7,663 bases of DNA from contig JALOSG010000127.1 of the NCBI GenBank assembly GCA_025458665.1, positions 1 through 7,663 on the forward strand, written 5' to 3'. The notes under the pieces are model-generated. The model was not told the origin of the DNA and made no database searches. It saw nothing but the letters and a program-made list of their open reading frames with translations. The position numbers were made by a program, and so were the translations under genes. Source of the stretch: Serpentinimonas sp. (lineage in GTDB: Bacteria > Pseudomonadota > Gammaproteobacteria > Burkholderiales > Burkholderiaceae_C). Positions 6,317-7,663 of this stretch are shown here, one piece after another; within the stretch, counting starts at the first letter, position 1, and every line of letters starts with the position of its first letter.

Positions 6317-7273
6317 TCAGGCCACCGTCTGCGCCAGCATCATGAGGGCCATGACCAGCAGCCACAGCACCACACTGCGCCACACCAGTCCCACCACGCT
6401 GGCCAGATGGGCCAACTGGGGTTCTCGGCCATCCGTCAGACCTCGCGACAGCGGATCGTTCGCTGGCACTGACGGTTCCGCGCCACCCAGCGGCCGGCCG
6501 CCCAACCGGACATTGATGGCGCCAGCCGTGGCCGCCAGGACCACACCTTCGTTGGCTTGCGAGAAGCGGGCCGCATCCTGCCGCCAGCTGGCCACGGCTT
6601 CCTCGAAGTTGCCCACCACCGCAAAAGCCAGCGCCGTGACGCGTGCGGGCACATAGTCCAGCCAGTGCCACACACTGGCCGCCACCTGTTGCAACGATGG
6701 ACTGGGGGTGCCATCCGGGCGTGCCTTCCAGTGCTGCGCCAACTGCTCTGTAAGCCGGTACAGCACTGCCCCTGCCGGACCCAGGCCCAGCCACGAGAGC
6801 ACCACAAAACACACCAGTACGCCAAATACGTGACGGTGGGCAGCCAGTACCGAATGCTCTATCACATGGCGCAGCAGTTCCTGGCGCGGCAAGTCGCCCA
6901 CTTCTACCCGCTGCCAACGCGCCAGTGCAGTGCGTGCGGCGTTCTCGTCGCCCGCTTCCAGCGCCTCCCGGATACTGGTGAAGTGGTGGCTGAACTGGCG
7001 AAAGCCCACCGTCCCGTACAGCACCAATACCACCCACAAGAATCCCAGCAACCCATTGACCGAGGACAACAGCCAGTACACAAGGGCGGCCAGCCCGGCA
7101 GGAAGCGCTGCGGCCACCAGCCATGCCAGCCACCCGTGGTGGTGCTGCCCGGCATCGAACACCCGGCGAACCCATTCGGTCCAGGCTCGCAGCGCACTCT
7201 GCACCACGTTGTCATGGCCCAGGGGACGCGCCTGCTCCAGCAGCAGCGCAATGAACACCGCAAAGAAATTCAT
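6317..7273 (-). CDS. CobD/CbiB-family (AmpE-like) integral membrane protein
   Basis: A 318-residue multi-span inner-membrane protein of the CobD/CbiB superfamily, which includes adenosylcobinamide-phosphate synthase and the beta-lactamase regulatory protein AmpE. Hydrophobic segments lie near residues 2-13, 48-70, 75-92, 147-168, 207-221 and 291-315. Family-like stretches are HVIEHSVLAAHRHVFGVL (136-153), LDYVPARVTALAFAVVGN (205-222) and GVVLAATAGAINVRLGG (243-259). The N-terminal Asp-x-x-x-Gly-[Asp/Glu]-Pro and His-Pro-Val motifs that I associate with true CbiB enzymes are not visible (it reads EQARPLG), so cobalamin synthesis is doubtful. No cobalamin gene is nearby. The ATG at 7273-7271 was chosen because the frame upstream, although open to about 7450, overlaps the Nudix gene, and the protein then begins with a membrane segment as AmpE does. 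A TATGAT ends 6 bases before this ATG. The Nudix gene lies 56 bases upstream on the same strand. Family membership is fairly sure; the function is unknown. Confidence 0.85.
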   Translation of the reverse strand: MNFFAVFIALLLEQARPLGHDNVVQSALRAWTEWVRRVFDAGQHHHGWLAWLVAAALPAGLAALVYWLLSSVNGLLGFLWVVLVLYGTVGFRQFSHHFTSIREALEAGDENAARTALARWQRVEVGDLPRQELLRHVIEHSVLAAHRHVFGVLVCFVVLSWLGLGPAGAVLYRLTEQLAQHWKARPDGTPSPSLQQVAASVWHWLDYVPARVTALAFAVVGNFEEAVASWRQDAARFSQANEGVVLAATAGAINVRLGGRPLGGAEPSVPANDPLSRGLTDGREPQLAHLASVVGLVWRSVVLWLLVMALMMLAQTVA

Positions 7274-7279
7274 GCGAGC

Positions 7280-7285
7280 ATCATA
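7280..7285 (-). promoter_or_regulatory. Possible -10 element (TATGAT) for a leaderless CobD-like mRNA
   Basis: Reading the minus strand, TATGAT (7285-7280, five of six consensus bases) is followed by GCTCGC and then the ATG at 7273. This places the expected transcription start on the A of the start codon. No Shine-Dalgarno sequence is visible. No -35 resembling TTGACA occurs 16-18 bases further upstream (the bases there are GC-rich), so the promoter is tentative. Read-through from the Nudix gene is the alternative. Confidence 0.35.
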
Positions 7286-7329
7286 GCGGCGCGCGCCCAG
7301 GGGTCGCTCCGGGCTGGCCTGCCCAAGAC

Positions 7330-7663
7330 TCAGGCGCTGAGCATGCGGTAGAGGTTGCGCAACATACCGGCGGTGGCCCCCCAGATGAAACGCTCCCCGG
7401 AAGGGTGCGGGTAAGGCATGGAAAACCACTCCCTCCGGCGCCCTTCCCACAGCATGGCGTGGCGGCGGTGGTGGGCCGGGTTCATGAGGAACTCCAGCGG
7501 CACCTCGAACGCCTCGGCCACCTCACCGGGGTTGGGCTGCAGCACAAAGCCGGGGCGCACCAAAGCCACCACGGGCGTGACCACGAATGCGGTGCCTGTG
7601 GTGTAGGTGGGCAGCGTGCCCAAGACCTCGACGAACGCAGACTCCAGGCCCACCTCTTCCCTG
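7330..7663 (-). CDS. Nudix hydrolase, CoA pyrophosphatase type, C-terminal 110 residues (5' end outside window)
   Basis: The right edge cuts the gene inside the Nudix box: the first complete residues are REEVGL, the end of the G-x5-E-x7-REUxEExGU signature that binds metal and hydrolyses a nucleoside diphosphate linked to another group. Downstream, EVLGTLPTYTTGTAFVVTPV, the PGEVAEAFEVPLEFLMNP stretch and the C-terminal FIWGATAGMLRNLYRML are typical of the NudL/YeaB-like CoA pyrophosphatase subgroup, which cleaves CoA to 4'-phosphopantetheine and 3',5'-ADP. These positions argue against a generic MutT. The stop codon is TGA at 7332-7330. The CobD-like gene follows 56 bases downstream on the same strand. 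The start, the N-terminus and the first half of the catalytic motif cannot be judged. GTG at 7653 is inside the motif and is not the real start. Confidence 0.88.
   Translation of the reverse strand, partial: REEVGLESAFVEVLGTLPTYTTGTAFVVTPVVALVRPGFVLQPNPGEVAEAFEVPLEFLMNPAHHRRHAMLWEGRRREWFSMPYPHPSGERFIWGATAGMLRNLYRMLSA

Noticed and set aside
7274..7450. Upstream extension of the CobD-like protein to 377 residues
   Set aside because: It would overlap about 120 bases of the Nudix gene, and the added residues are Arg/Pro/His-rich frame shadow placed before a natural membrane-segment start.

Overview
The window is ordinary, gene-dense chromosomal DNA of high G+C content. I infer a betaproteobacterium, most likely of the Comamonadaceae (Acidovorax, Hydrogenophaga and Polaromonas relatives). 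The basis is the GC-rich codon use, the close resemblance of the RsgA, CobD-like and Nudix proteins to what I remember of that family, and the gene order; no search was run. There is no sign of phage, transposon, CRISPR, tRNA or rRNA.

Left part, all on the minus strand. The N-terminal 304 residues of a DEAD-box RNA helicase run off the left edge (1-914). A gene-free stretch of about 290 bases (915-1204) follows. It holds a probable terminator for the next gene, a perfect 7-bp inverted repeat, and a leader in which the helicase Shine-Dalgarno sequence can be paired off. Next come a PiT-family low-affinity phosphate transporter (1205-2911) and oligoribonuclease orn (2921-3496). orn and pit lie 9 bases apart in the same reading frame and look like one transcription unit, orn first.

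Middle part, plus strand. A 139-base divergent gap separates orn from a Ste24-type M48 membrane metalloprotease (3636-4910). It is followed by pterin-4a-carbinolamine dehydratase phhB (4961-5287) and the ribosome-assembly GTPase rsgA (5284-6285). rsgA most likely starts at a TTG that overlaps the phhB stop codon.

Right part, minus strand, converging on rsgA with a 31-base gap. A CobD/CbiB-family (AmpE-like) membrane protein (6317-7273) is preceded by the C-terminal part of a Nudix hydrolase of the CoA-pyrophosphatase type (7330 to the right edge).

Functionally this is a housekeeping neighbourhood: RNA metabolism (helicase, Orn, RsgA), phosphate uptake, membrane proteolysis, pterin recycling and nucleotide sanitation. 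I found no convincing new multi-gene system. The observations most worth a second look are the possible SD-sequestering leader of the helicase gene, the near absence of Shine-Dalgarno sequences elsewhere (with two possible leaderless starts), the TTG start/stop overlap at phhB-rsgA, and the CobD-like protein standing outside any cobalamin context.
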